Below, one piece after another: positions 52,701-58,311 of a stretch of DNA of 64,000 bases. Source of the DNA: Lachnospiraceae bacterium AC2029 (lineage in GTDB: Bacteria > Bacillota > Clostridia > Lachnospirales > Lachnospiraceae). Under the pieces are notes generated by a model. That model ran no database searches. It was not told the origin of the DNA and was given only the letters and a program-made list of their open reading frames with translations. A program made the translations under genes and the position numbers. Position 1 is the first letter of the stretch; each line of letters opens with the position of its first letter. The DNA lies in the NCBI GenBank assembly GCA_000703065.1, contig JNLK01000001.1, forward strand, positions 2,068,001-2,132,000, in the 5' to 3' direction.

Positions 52701-53397
52701 CGAGGGATATGATCAGATCATGCAGGATGCCAGGACCATGTTAGGGAATCGGAAGGGAGTCGGTTTCTACCGAAATCCCGGAGAAATGGGGCATGCCGGA
52801 TTTATCATGCAGGAGCTTTCCGTAAGCAGGAAGCAGGTAAAGAGATTTACGGACAGATTCGGAACCAACAAAAACATTTTATTTACTTCGGCGCTGGCCC
52901 TCACCTTAGCCGGACTGACCGGGAAGGATGACGTCCTCTTCGGCATAAATGAGAACGGACGGGACAGATTCCTAAGCTATAACGCCATTGGTTTATATAT
53001 GAATGTTGTCCCTATGGTGGCGCATGTGGACCGTCGGAATATGAAGACGTTTCTGAAGAGTCTTTCTGATCAGTATTATAAATATGCTCGACTCAGTCAT
53101 TATCCCTTTGGGCCTCTGGCGCTGGAATTAGGTGTTTCACCGATCATCTTGTTCCAGTTTTTGCCGGAATGGATCATTGATGACGGTGGATATGATCATT
53201 TACCGGTCGGGGAGAAGGTGCTCAATAAAATCGTCTCGACGATGACGGACCTTGTGGTGGAAGCACATATGGAGCTTGTGGAAGGGAAGAACGGCTATAC
53301 GCTCCGGATCTACCATTCAGGATATTATAGCAGAAAGATGATCAAACGGCTGGCGTATACCTATCAGGAGACATTATCCCGGATGCTGAGGGACTAA
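43717..53397 (+). CDS. Three-module nonribosomal peptide synthetase
   Basis: A 3226-residue NRPS. Layout by residue: half condensation domain (about 1-215, no HHxxxDG), A1 (core FTSGTTGIPKG near 381), T1 (LGGTSLSAM near 770), C1 (HHLIFDG near 945), A2 (TSGSTGIPKG near 1397), T2 (LGGDSLTAV near 1776), C2 (HHLVFDG near 1947), A3 (near 2399), T3 (near 2777) and a terminal C-like domain with HHICFDL near 2949. No thioesterase or reductase is present, so the last C-like domain may release the product. A2 and A3 share almost identical substrate-pocket sequence, so they should load the same amino acid. A1 has FSFVAS where FDxS is expected, losing the Asp that holds the amino group. The start is TTG 43717 with AAGGAGG 12 bases upstream, somewhat far. 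No phosphopantetheinyl transferase is seen nearby. Confidence 0.92.
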   Translation: MDRVEKNSGYWSELMADSGRYLKFYNIKGNDYGSVPVRIKEDSVLAHVSETNSSLFDFYGSVFALYLSRIDRLPGVLMYTGMPAKEGEQPGRKTLLRVPVDQESSFPDFLRSFKAAYQEAVEHTDVDVSQYLTEKGSYYSVYDLSDSDESKDANSEDAYALMLILREGAVEIKYNTGLFTETYISHMVKNLESLTDEILRSQECKISDLDILSKEEKECLSEFSKGKTIEVDQDRMFAEAFRSFAAENPNALAVDDGVNKISYVELERSSNSVAYDLANRFHIAPGSRVALMLPRTYHFPELVLALNKIGAAYVPIDTQFPVNRIRHMIGIAGVDHFITVKAIGEKLDSDIRVICLEDLKYDHDVVVEIQSKKEDLFAILFTSGTTGIPKGVMFYNWQFPWAAVALTDVFHTSCGDCMGSFFSFSFVASFVVCAALFMGCSLRLFNEEEQRNSLLLIKALKENHMNSLILPPTVGIPIYEREDLNLDYLVLAGAKLNELSHTERHTKLVNFYGTTETIVAISKIYDLENTKDDRVPLGRPVANTSAYILDEQNRQMPVGVPGEICISGGIMTPGYCNDQELTAKSFVENPYSDCDTNRTMYRTGDIGYYNFDGEIEIIGREDDQLSVRGFRIESGEISAIMKSFPEIADVCLDVENDTLTAYYTLSNKTGVDQKTEDADQDSEQNDDLLENRIREALKRELPYYMIPSLFVKLDKIPLNINGKVDRTGLKRVARQQNIEIKDETLRAVVEAFREVLRLEVVLPDDRFVALGGTSLSAMRLQLLLQDKLKISLSANELIGLSTPEEIADYVRSNRNAHPVVDEKKYSFDAPCPLSESQLNIYLDESVHDRETAYNNPFTLRFKKDGFSADLLKQALQKVFKAFPILKARVLNQDGALSLCFDAEPVITEGSVEEIGSFVVPFKTDECLARFLIARDGEATILCADVHHLIFDGVSLNVFLNSLFSALGEEALDSVDRGLFKELAFEEAVASSGMDEAKAFYREMLADREEAHELLPSVTGAGEDFEYIETFDMDMEQLASFLRKHAITHNQFFAGVFAYTLSRFTGGEKALFNLIEDGRGHVDLSRSIGMYVKTLPVLMDCKDQDMASFLSLVSERINSVMKYDLVPFRILASEFDLTAGILFQYSHAMFTDALNMEGRNIEIEPLKHDLDSELSFNVLNNGEKGLTLRILSSSRYSEEFITRFAKAYQQILRGMMTAERLKEIPYTSEEDISLLNGWNLTEVSLPYGHILEAFRDTLSKYPENKMVVYKDASYTFAEGAFIADRIRQKLLSLGITPEDRVGFLVPRSELYMFSVLGILSTGAAYVPLDENLPDERLSFMIQDAVTGCLIVSDDTQERAKKLAGDGITLFNISGIMKEDIGTLTELTFTPGTIASILYTSGSTGIPKGVKITTGAVLNYTSFHLKKIPLLPGDVCALYASIGFDVSMEVLFSVLSSGACMDIVPEEKKLDIHALNRHFVEHGVTQAHLPAQMARLFIREIADTSLRDLVSGGEKLGQVRVDRDYRITDTYGPTEACITVTCIDLKDKIDPSGIGFVISNMKAYVLDKERRRVPVGAVGELYLSGLQLADGYLNRKEETNRAFLTNPFEDRKEYGIIYATGDVVRVLPDGRYGFIGRRDSQVKIRGNRLELTEVEAVIRKIDGVSDVTAQIRKLDGNNELVVYVVSEDPDNESAANRVLSYLSGRVPEYMVPSFVIRLDSIPVNVNGKVDKRALPEVDFGMLHAEYAAPRNELEERVVREFERVFELEQVGINDDFVRLGGDSLTAVKLVSVLGNTGITVGDILRLRTPAAIADTMKGSLYSFKADLTKYSYDRPCPLSESQLNVYLDESVHEKGTAYNIPYIIRFRENYSPDRIRAALEELLTAYPVLRGRVRDTEGSPAMAYDAEPEIREGSVDEISSFVRPFELEKSLSRFMILREEDATVLCVDFHHLVFDGASMNVFLDSLGALLQGDTIDSVDMGMLQETSLEEFIRSSGMDEALDFYAHMLADRDEVYPMLPSVNGAEKAFESIHTFDIDKKQLDAFLRKHSMTRNQYFMGIFAYTLSRFSGSEKVLFNLIEDGRGHMDLSRSIGMYVKTLPILMDCRNQKVDAFLSYASDLMNSVMKYDLVPFRTLASGYELNAGTTFQYAHSLYMDTLNRYGQSLKLEPLPQDPDAELSFYVFDNEDDGLILRIKSSSRYSEDFIQRFAESYEMILRSMMTAERMQEISYISTKDLSLLNGWNQTEAKLPYGHILEAFRDTLSKYPGNRLVTYKDTSYTFAEGAFIADRIRQKLLSLGITPEDRVGFLVPRSELYVFSVLGILSTGAAYVPLDENLPDERLSFIIRDAVNGCLIVSDDTQERAEKLAGYGSTLFNISGILKEEIGTLTELPFTSGNIAAILYTSGSTGIPKGVKITTGAVLNYTSFHLKKIPLLPGDVCALYASIGFDVSMEVLFSVLSSGACMDIVPEEKKLDIHALNRHFVEHGVTQAHLPAQMARLFIREIADTSLRDLVSGGEKLGRVRFDRDYRITDTYGPTEACITVTCIDLKDKIDPSGIGFVISNMKAYVLDKERRRVPVGAVGELYLSGPQLADGYLNREEETARAFLPNPFEEGSGYYSTFYATGDVVRILPDGSYGFIGRRDSQVKIRGNRLELSEVEALIRKIDGVSDVTARIRKLDGNNELIVYVVTEDPDEEAAASRVQSYLTGRVPDYMIPSFVIRMDSIPLNVNGKVDRRALPEVDFSRLHAEYAAPRNELEARIVREFERVFEMERIGIHDDFMSLGGDSLTAVKLLSGLRDYGIRVADILSLRTPAAIAEGVEELSPKKVHYTLDSGCPLNNSQMTIYKDYEKRRKNDTFMIPVIIPIDKRYSKKQIRRALDIVFKAHPVMSMHVELRDGTPWLVKGSNPEVRKGVTNLANMIRHLEEEFDIFESLSKHVVVRTPRKRYLVSIFHHICFDLISGNVFRREFLNALRGVVPKRVDTDFLKIAAFQQQTRNSEGYDQIMQDARTMLGNRKGVGFYRNPGEMGHAGFIMQELSVSRKQVKRFTDRFGTNKNILFTSALALTLAGLTGKDDVLFGINENGRDRFLSYNAIGLYMNVVPMVAHVDRRNMKTFLKSLSDQYYKYARLSHYPFGPLALELGVSPIILFQFLPEWIIDDGGYDHLPVGEKVLNKIVSTMTDLVVEAHMELVEGKNGYTLRIYHSGYYSRKMIKRLAYTYQETLSRMLRD
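47922..48443 (+). repeat. Near-identical tract in A2, partner of 50925-51446
   Basis: About 520 bases of the second adenylation domain match the third one with only three differences that I can find, at an offset of 3003 bases, while flanking domain sequence differs clearly. This covers the substrate-pocket region. Confidence 0.85.
50925..51446 (+). repeat. Near-identical tract in A3, partner of 47922-48443
   Basis: See the matching tract in A2. The sharp change from identity to ordinary divergence at both edges suggests recent gene conversion rather than a simple old duplication. Confidence 0.85.
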
Positions 53398-53433
53398 GCA
53401 ACGCTTCCCGTATACAGCGGGAAAAAGAGGTGC

Positions 53434-53439
53434 TATAAT
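53434..53439 (+). promoter_or_regulatory. Promoter -10 after NRPS
   Basis: TGCTATAAT with TATAAT at 53434-53439. A short TTCCCG/CGGGAA stem lies just before it. Confidence 0.5.
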
Positions 53440-53504
53440 AATGCGTGCAAAGGGGAAGTAGTAAGCATTTATTTGGTAAAGGAAAAGAAGGAGAGGCGGA
53501 AGGT

Positions 53505-53705
53505 ATGAAGAAAAAACTGGTAAGCTGGATTCTGGTTGCAGCATTCCTGATCTCGGGCATAGCCATAAATGCCGGGGAAAGCTATAAAATGGCGTAAAAA
53601 GTCTTAGATGTTCAGACCGGGGAAAGCAGTCTGGGACCGGAGGAACTGACAGAACAGATAAGCTCACCATTATGTAAAAACATCAACAAATACGTTAAAA
53701 ATTAA
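53505..53705 (+). pseudogene. Small secreted protein with in-frame stop
   Basis: ATG 53505 begins a signal-peptide-like sequence (MKKKLVSWILVAAFLISGIA) that stops at TAA 53595; the same frame then continues for 35 sense codons (KVLDVQTGESSLGPEELTEQ..) to TAA 53703. It looks like a short exported protein broken by one nonsense change. Its place right after the NRPS could be chance. Confidence 0.5.
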
Positions 53706-53749
53706 AAGAGTATATTTTAATTAGTTGGAATTTCTGGTTAGTTAATTCA

Positions 53750-54275
53750 GGGGATTGGGGACGGATAGTCCCCAACAAGCTGTCCACGTATCTGCCGATG
53801 CTTTTCCGGCGGATGGGTGGACGTTGCTTGTCGGGGCTTCACATTTTTTGGCATGAGTTGAAATGGCTCCAAAATGTCATATTGGCATGGCTTTTCGGGG
53901 GCAATGGGCCCGAACATTTTGATAGAATTTCTGGGGCAATGCCCCAGAATGACATGAAGGGAAAGTTGGAACCGATGGTTCCAAAATGATTATCAGTATC
54001 GGGTATCAGATGCATGCAGTAGATTCTGCCGGAAAGTTGGACCCACTGGGTCTAACTTTTATACAGGATATGCAATGCTCCAGACTTCCGGAGATAAACA
54101 GGGGCGTCTATACATATTTTTTCGTGATTGAAATTCTGGGGCAATGCCTCAGAACGACATGAAAGGAAATTTGGAGCCAATGGCTCCAAAAAGCTAGTGC
54201 CGCCGGCACTAACTTCCTGCGCCGAATGAAGGATAATTTCTACCCACTGGGTAGAAATTTAGTGTGATTGGATAT
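53750..54275. repeat. Cluster of short palindromes with common core
   Basis: At least seven stem-loops: TTGGGGAC..GTCCCCAA, TCTGGGG-CAAT-GCCCCAGA, GTTGGAACCGATGGTTCCAA, GTTGGACCCACTGGGTCTAAC, TTTGGAGCCAATGGCTCCAAA, AGTGCCGCCGGCACT, and TTTCTACCCACTGGGTAGAAA. Stem sequences change but the centre is mostly (C)(A/C/G)(A/C)TGG. No gene is supported in this interval. Confidence 0.75.
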
Positions 54276-54288
54276 GCTATTAGCTCGT

Positions 54289-54696
54289 TCATTTTCCGGA
54301 CGAGCTCTTCTTTAGCTCATTCTGGATATCAATCTCATAATTCCGAAGGCATTCTCTGTATTCGGCTTCAAAGACTTTTACATCCCAGTCGCTGTGATCG
54401 GTTCCGTTGATATAATACTCAGCCTTGTTGATGGTGCTGTTTAGTGACATGAGGCAGGAAAGTCGGAGTGTGTAGCTGACATGGACGCCGGCCTCATCCA
54501 GCGAAAAGCTGTGACGGATTTCCATGCCGTATTTCTCAAATGAATCCAGATCGTTTAGAAAGGTAGCGAAAGCCTGCTGCCTTTCTTTTTTTGCTGCGTC
54601 CTTCAGTTCGGAAAGGAGAAGCGTCAGTGTCAGCCCACCGTCCCCGCGTCCGAAGAGTTCATCGCGTGCAGATACATGGATTCCCTGCTCGATCAT
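54289..54696 (-). CDS. Hypothetical protein
   Basis: A 135-residue protein from ATG 54696 (MIEQGIHVSARDELFGRGDG..), mostly helical and charged, ending KKSSSGK. The frame continues upstream to 54822 as a hydrophobic run that may be out-of-frame noise. No ribosome site supports either start well. It is divergent from the integrase remnant. Family unknown; it may belong to a former integrated element. Confidence 0.5.
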   Translation of the reverse strand: MIEQGIHVSARDELFGRGDGGLTLTLLLSELKDAAKKERQQAFATFLNDLDSFEKYGMEIRHSFSLDEAGVHVSYTLRLSCLMSLNSTINKAEYYINGTDHSDWDVKVFEAEYRECLRNYEIDIQNELKKSSSGK

Positions 54697-54839
54697 GGTT
54701 CGGATATGAACGATGATGAAAGAATGGCAAAGAATGACAAAAATGAAGAAACAATCTATCGCGCAGGCAGTCGGGACATGATATACTGAAGACGCATATC
54801 TCTGACGTTCCGGCTGCCTCACGGAAAGGAGTAATCAAG

Positions 54840-56126
54840 ATGGCAAAAGGATCAGTCAGAAAGAAAGGAAAGAAATGGTATTACCGTTTCTATGTGGAAG
54901 AAGCTTCTGGGAAGCTTATCCAGAGGGAATGCGTTGGTACGGAAAGCAAGAGCGAGACAGAGAAAATGCTTCGCTAGGCAATCGAGGACTACGAAGAAAA
55001 GAAATTCGTTGCAAAGACGGAAAATATTACACTTGGAGAGTTACTCGATGTATGGATGGAAGAAGAACTGAAGATTGGATCTCTCAGTAACGGTACGGTT
55101 GAGTTGTATACGCATATTGTGAAAAGGATCAAGACACATCCGATTGCAGACCGGAAACTGCGAACCATTACGGCAGATCATCTTCAGGCGTTCGCAGATT
55201 TAATCGCGTTTGGAGGATCGGAAGGCGATTTTACTTCAGCAGGAAATTATGTGGCAGATCATGTTACAAAGTATACCGGTGTGTTGAATCATGTATTTCG
55301 ATTTGCGGTATTTCCGAAGAGATATATTACTTTCAATCCGATGCAGTATGTAGTCCGCAGGAAGAAGAAGGATGGAGTGGATCTCTTCAATGAAGGAAAC
55401 GCTGAGACAATGCAGCCGCTAACGAAGGAAATGTATGATACGCTGATTGCCTATCTGAAACGGCATCATCCTGATGCTGTGCTGCCGGTTCAGATTTCCT
55501 ATTATTCAGGTCTTCGACTTGGAGAGGTGGCCGGCCTTACCTGGCAGGACATCAATCTGAAGGAACAGTATCTGACAGTCCGCAGAAGTGTGCATTACAG
55601 TACAAAGAATCATCGGATTGAGATCGGACCTACAAAGCGAGGGAAGATCCGGACGGTAGATTTCGGAAATACACTAACGGAAATACTGAAGGAAGCGCGA
55701 AAACAGCAGAAACAAAATGTCTGGAAGTATCGTGAACTATATCGTAAATGCTATTTCAGGGAAGTGCCGGAGAAGAATCGCGTGTATTACGTTTATGACA
55801 ATTTTGACGCAACGGAGTCCATTCCTGAAGGGTACAGGGAAATCGACTTTGTATGTAGAAAGGAATGTGGCTGTCTCCTTCGTCCTGCTACAATTGATAC
55901 AATTTGCAGGATTGTGTCAAGGAAGGTGCCGGAGCTGGAAGGGTTCCATTTTCATCTATTGCGTCATACATACACAACGAATCTTTTACTCAATGGTGCA
56001 AAACCAAAGGATGTGCAGGAACTTCTCTGACATTCAGATGTCAGTACGACAATGAATGTGTACGCTCACGCAACAAGAGAGTCCAAGCGAAATGCCGGAC
56101 GGTTGTTGGATAAGCTGTCAGGATGA
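54840..56126 (+). pseudogene. Tyrosine recombinase/phage-type integrase with two in-frame stops
   Basis: ATG 54840 follows AAAGGAG. The frame encodes an N-terminal arm-binding domain (GKKWYYRFYVEEASGK), a SAM-like core-binding domain and the catalytic domain: SYYSGLRLGEVAGLTW (Arg), HLLRHTYTTNLL (His-x-x-Arg) and MNVYAHATRES (Tyr). Two stops break it: TAG at 54975, where Gln is usual before AIEDYEEKKF, and TGA at 56028, where Gly is usual in QELLxHSDVSTT. Everything else is in frame over 428 codons, so the decay is recent. Confidence 0.85.
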
Positions 56127-56274
56127 GGTTTCCCTTGTAAATATCCCATAAGGGAAAAAGTAAGGGAAAACGAATCATTCAAAGAAGAAAAACATTCAGA
56201 TGTCCCTTGTAAACAGGGCATTCTTTTGAATATAGTCGATTAAATCGGAAAATAATAATCGTCCGGGGAATGAA
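56127..56274. other. Intergenic with direct repeat, possible attachment region
   Basis: TCCCTTGTAAA occurs twice (about 56131 and 56203), with TCCCTTGTAAATATCCCATA..AAGGGA forming a partial inverted repeat. The position right after an integrase gene would fit an attachment site, but no second copy far away was found. Confidence 0.3.
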
Positions 56275-56790
56275 ATGAGAAAAGTGAAGAATGAAAATGA
56301 AACACAATACTATATATGTGCAAGAAGAGATAATGGTTTTATTGCGGCTTACAGGGCGTATTTTTATATCTGTGGAAATGTAGTGAAAAAGATCCGAAAG
56401 TTCAGATATGAGTATCGTGTGATTTATGGAAAAAAGGCAGATCGTTTTAAGATTTTTTCTCCGGATTATTACGTATTCAATATTAAAGCCGGGAACACTG
56501 ATCCTGCGGACTGGAAGATAGAGCAAAGTAAGTATGAGAAGGTTCGGTATGACGTAAACAAATTAACCGAAATCCTCAAAAAGACGGAGATTACGTTGAA
56601 GGGATACATCCAGCTGGTTCTGAATGAATTTGATGGTTATCAGATCATTCATATGGTGAGAACAAGTGAGGAAACGCATGGACTCCATATGGGAGAGCAA
56701 AGTCTTCTTTTCAGGAATGGTAAGCCGATTGAGATTGGGAAGAAGATCAACTTCGGCTCTGTGAGGGATTTTTACAGGGAAGTTTTCTGA
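56275..56790 (+). CDS. Hypothetical protein
   Basis: A 171-residue soluble, Lys/Tyr-rich protein (MRKVKNENETQYYICARRDN..). ATG 56275 has GGGGAATGA upstream. No membrane segment, signal or known motif is seen. It lies between the integrase remnant and the GNAT gene and may be cargo of the former element. Confidence 0.55.
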   Translation: MRKVKNENETQYYICARRDNGFIAAYRAYFYICGNVVKKIRKFRYEYRVIYGKKADRFKIFSPDYYVFNIKAGNTDPADWKIEQSKYEKVRYDVNKLTEILKKTEITLKGYIQLVLNEFDGYQIIHMVRTSEETHGLHMGEQSLLFRNGKPIEIGKKINFGSVRDFYREVF

Positions 56791-56849
56791 GGCATTGGAA
56801 ACGGATATGGTAGTATAAACCTTCTTGTAAGGAACCTGGAGGGATTCAT

Positions 56850-58220
56850 ATGAAAGAAGAAAAATATTTCGTCAAAGAAATAGGGAAAGTGGATATTCCG
56901 GATTGCGTTAGTGTGATACGACGCAGTTTCCGAACTGTAGCCGATGAATTTGGCTTTACGGAAGAAAATGCGCCCGCATTTACTGCCTTTGCCACGACTG
57001 TAGAAAAGGTGGAACAATGGATGACCGAACAGCGCAGGCCTATGTACGGATGCTTTGAGAATAAACGGCTGGTCGGTTACTATAATCTGCTTTCTACGGA
57101 TGATGGATATGAACTGGGCAGTCTCTCGGTTCTCCCGGAATACAGGCATGAGGGTATCGGACGAGCACTTCTCACAGATGCCATGATCCGTGCTGCAGCA
57201 GGGGATGCGGACAAAATGAAACTCAGTATCGTGGAGGAAAATGTCATTCTTCGGAAGTGGTACGAGGATCTGGGCTTCACCCACACAGGAACCAGGAAGT
57301 TTGATTTTTTTCCTTTTACCTGCGGCTACCTGGAAAAGGACTTAAGAGAATGTCCCATCAGGATTGAGAACCTGATACTTAGCAGGGGTCATATCATCCT
57401 CTGGCTGGAGGATAAAATGTCGGCGGCAGAACCTCCGAGATTTGTTTATATATCGGGAGAACTGGTTTTGAACGGGAAGTTTTATGCGGATATGGATCGT
57501 GAAGTATATTGGGTTGAAAAACCCGATCGGTCCGTGTATTTTCCGGATGATCTTTCTGTTTTGGGGACGGTTACGGATGAAGAGAAGCTGCAGATCATCA
57601 TTGCAATGAATGAAAGAAATAAAGCAGATCCGGAAAATGTACAGATCATTTATGAACCGATCAATTCCCCGCGTGCAATTCGGGTGTGCAAACAGAACCC
57701 GCAGCAACAGGAAACGGAAGAATTTCCGCAGTCTGACTGCAGGCGGGAAGCCATGCACTTTTATGGAATATCCAGGGTTTTCTCAACAAAGAACGAAGAG
57801 CAATATGGGACGATTGGTGCATTCTGGGAAGAGATGTCGGCGCAGTACGGAATTGAAAACCTTCTGGGGATGGGATATCAATGGACAGAGGATACCATAT
57901 CCTATGCCATTGGTCTGAAGAAAGGAAGCATTGAAGACTATGATGTGGAGATCTGGTTGCCGGCAGAGGGTTGGAAGACGGTTAAGGGCAGAACGGAAAA
58001 GCTTGGTCAGATGTATGACAGTATCTACAGGGACGGAAGTCTTACTTATGAGTTAGAGACCTTTTCATCTGATGGTGAATGTGAAATCTGCTTCTACAGG
58101 ATCAAAGATGCCTGGAAGGACGGACAGTTTGAAATAGAAGACCAGTCCGCTCCAATATGTCAGAGTTACGGAGGAGATAAAACAGGAGGCGTTGAATATC
58201 CTGATACGAAAGGTGAATGA
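56850..58220 (+). CDS. GNAT acetyltransferase fused to a GyrI-like domain
   Basis: A 456-residue protein. The first 165 residues form a GNAT domain with the acetyl-CoA loop LGSLSVLPEYRHEGIGRALL. A middle domain (about 165-300) follows, of unknown type. The C-terminal part (about 305-440, MHFYGISRVFSTKNEEQYGT.., GMGYQW..YAIGLKKG, VEIWLP) resembles GyrI/AraC effector-binding domains that bind hydrophobic or peptide ligands. ATG 56850 follows GGAGGG. A role in drug or metabolite modification is plausible but unproven. Confidence 0.7.
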   Translation: MKEEKYFVKEIGKVDIPDCVSVIRRSFRTVADEFGFTEENAPAFTAFATTVEKVEQWMTEQRRPMYGCFENKRLVGYYNLLSTDDGYELGSLSVLPEYRHEGIGRALLTDAMIRAAAGDADKMKLSIVEENVILRKWYEDLGFTHTGTRKFDFFPFTCGYLEKDLRECPIRIENLILSRGHIILWLEDKMSAAEPPRFVYISGELVLNGKFYADMDREVYWVEKPDRSVYFPDDLSVLGTVTDEEKLQIIIAMNERNKADPENVQIIYEPINSPRAIRVCKQNPQQQETEEFPQSDCRREAMHFYGISRVFSTKNEEQYGTIGAFWEEMSAQYGIENLLGMGYQWTEDTISYAIGLKKGSIEDYDVEIWLPAEGWKTVKGRTEKLGQMYDSIYRDGSLTYELETFSSDGECEICFYRIKDAWKDGQFEIEDQSAPICQSYGGDKTGGVEYPDTKGE

Positions 58221-58277
58221 TTGATATAATCTTATAGAACTGAAGGTGGATGATGCTCCCACCCCATCGATAATATC

Positions 58278-58311
58278 AAAAAAAAGAGCGCCCTGCTTTT
58301 CAGCGGGGCGC
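58278..58311 (-). terminator. Intrinsic terminator of kinase-like gene
   Basis: On the minus strand GCGCCCCGC pairs with GCAGGGCGC, then TC and eight T. The stop codon of the kinase-like gene lies in the loop. Confidence 0.85.

Noticed and set aside
53798-53989. 63-codon open frame after the NRPS
   Set aside because: It runs through the palindrome cluster and has no ribosome site or plausible protein composition.
53750-54275. CRISPR array
   Set aside because: The palindromes are not identical direct repeats and have no regular unique spacers; no cas genes are present in the window.
54840-56126. Stop-codon recoding (UAG=Gln, UGA=Gly)
   Set aside because: Other genes in the window use TAG, TGA and TAA as ordinary stops, and no matching suppressor tRNA is visible; simple pseudogene decay is more likely.
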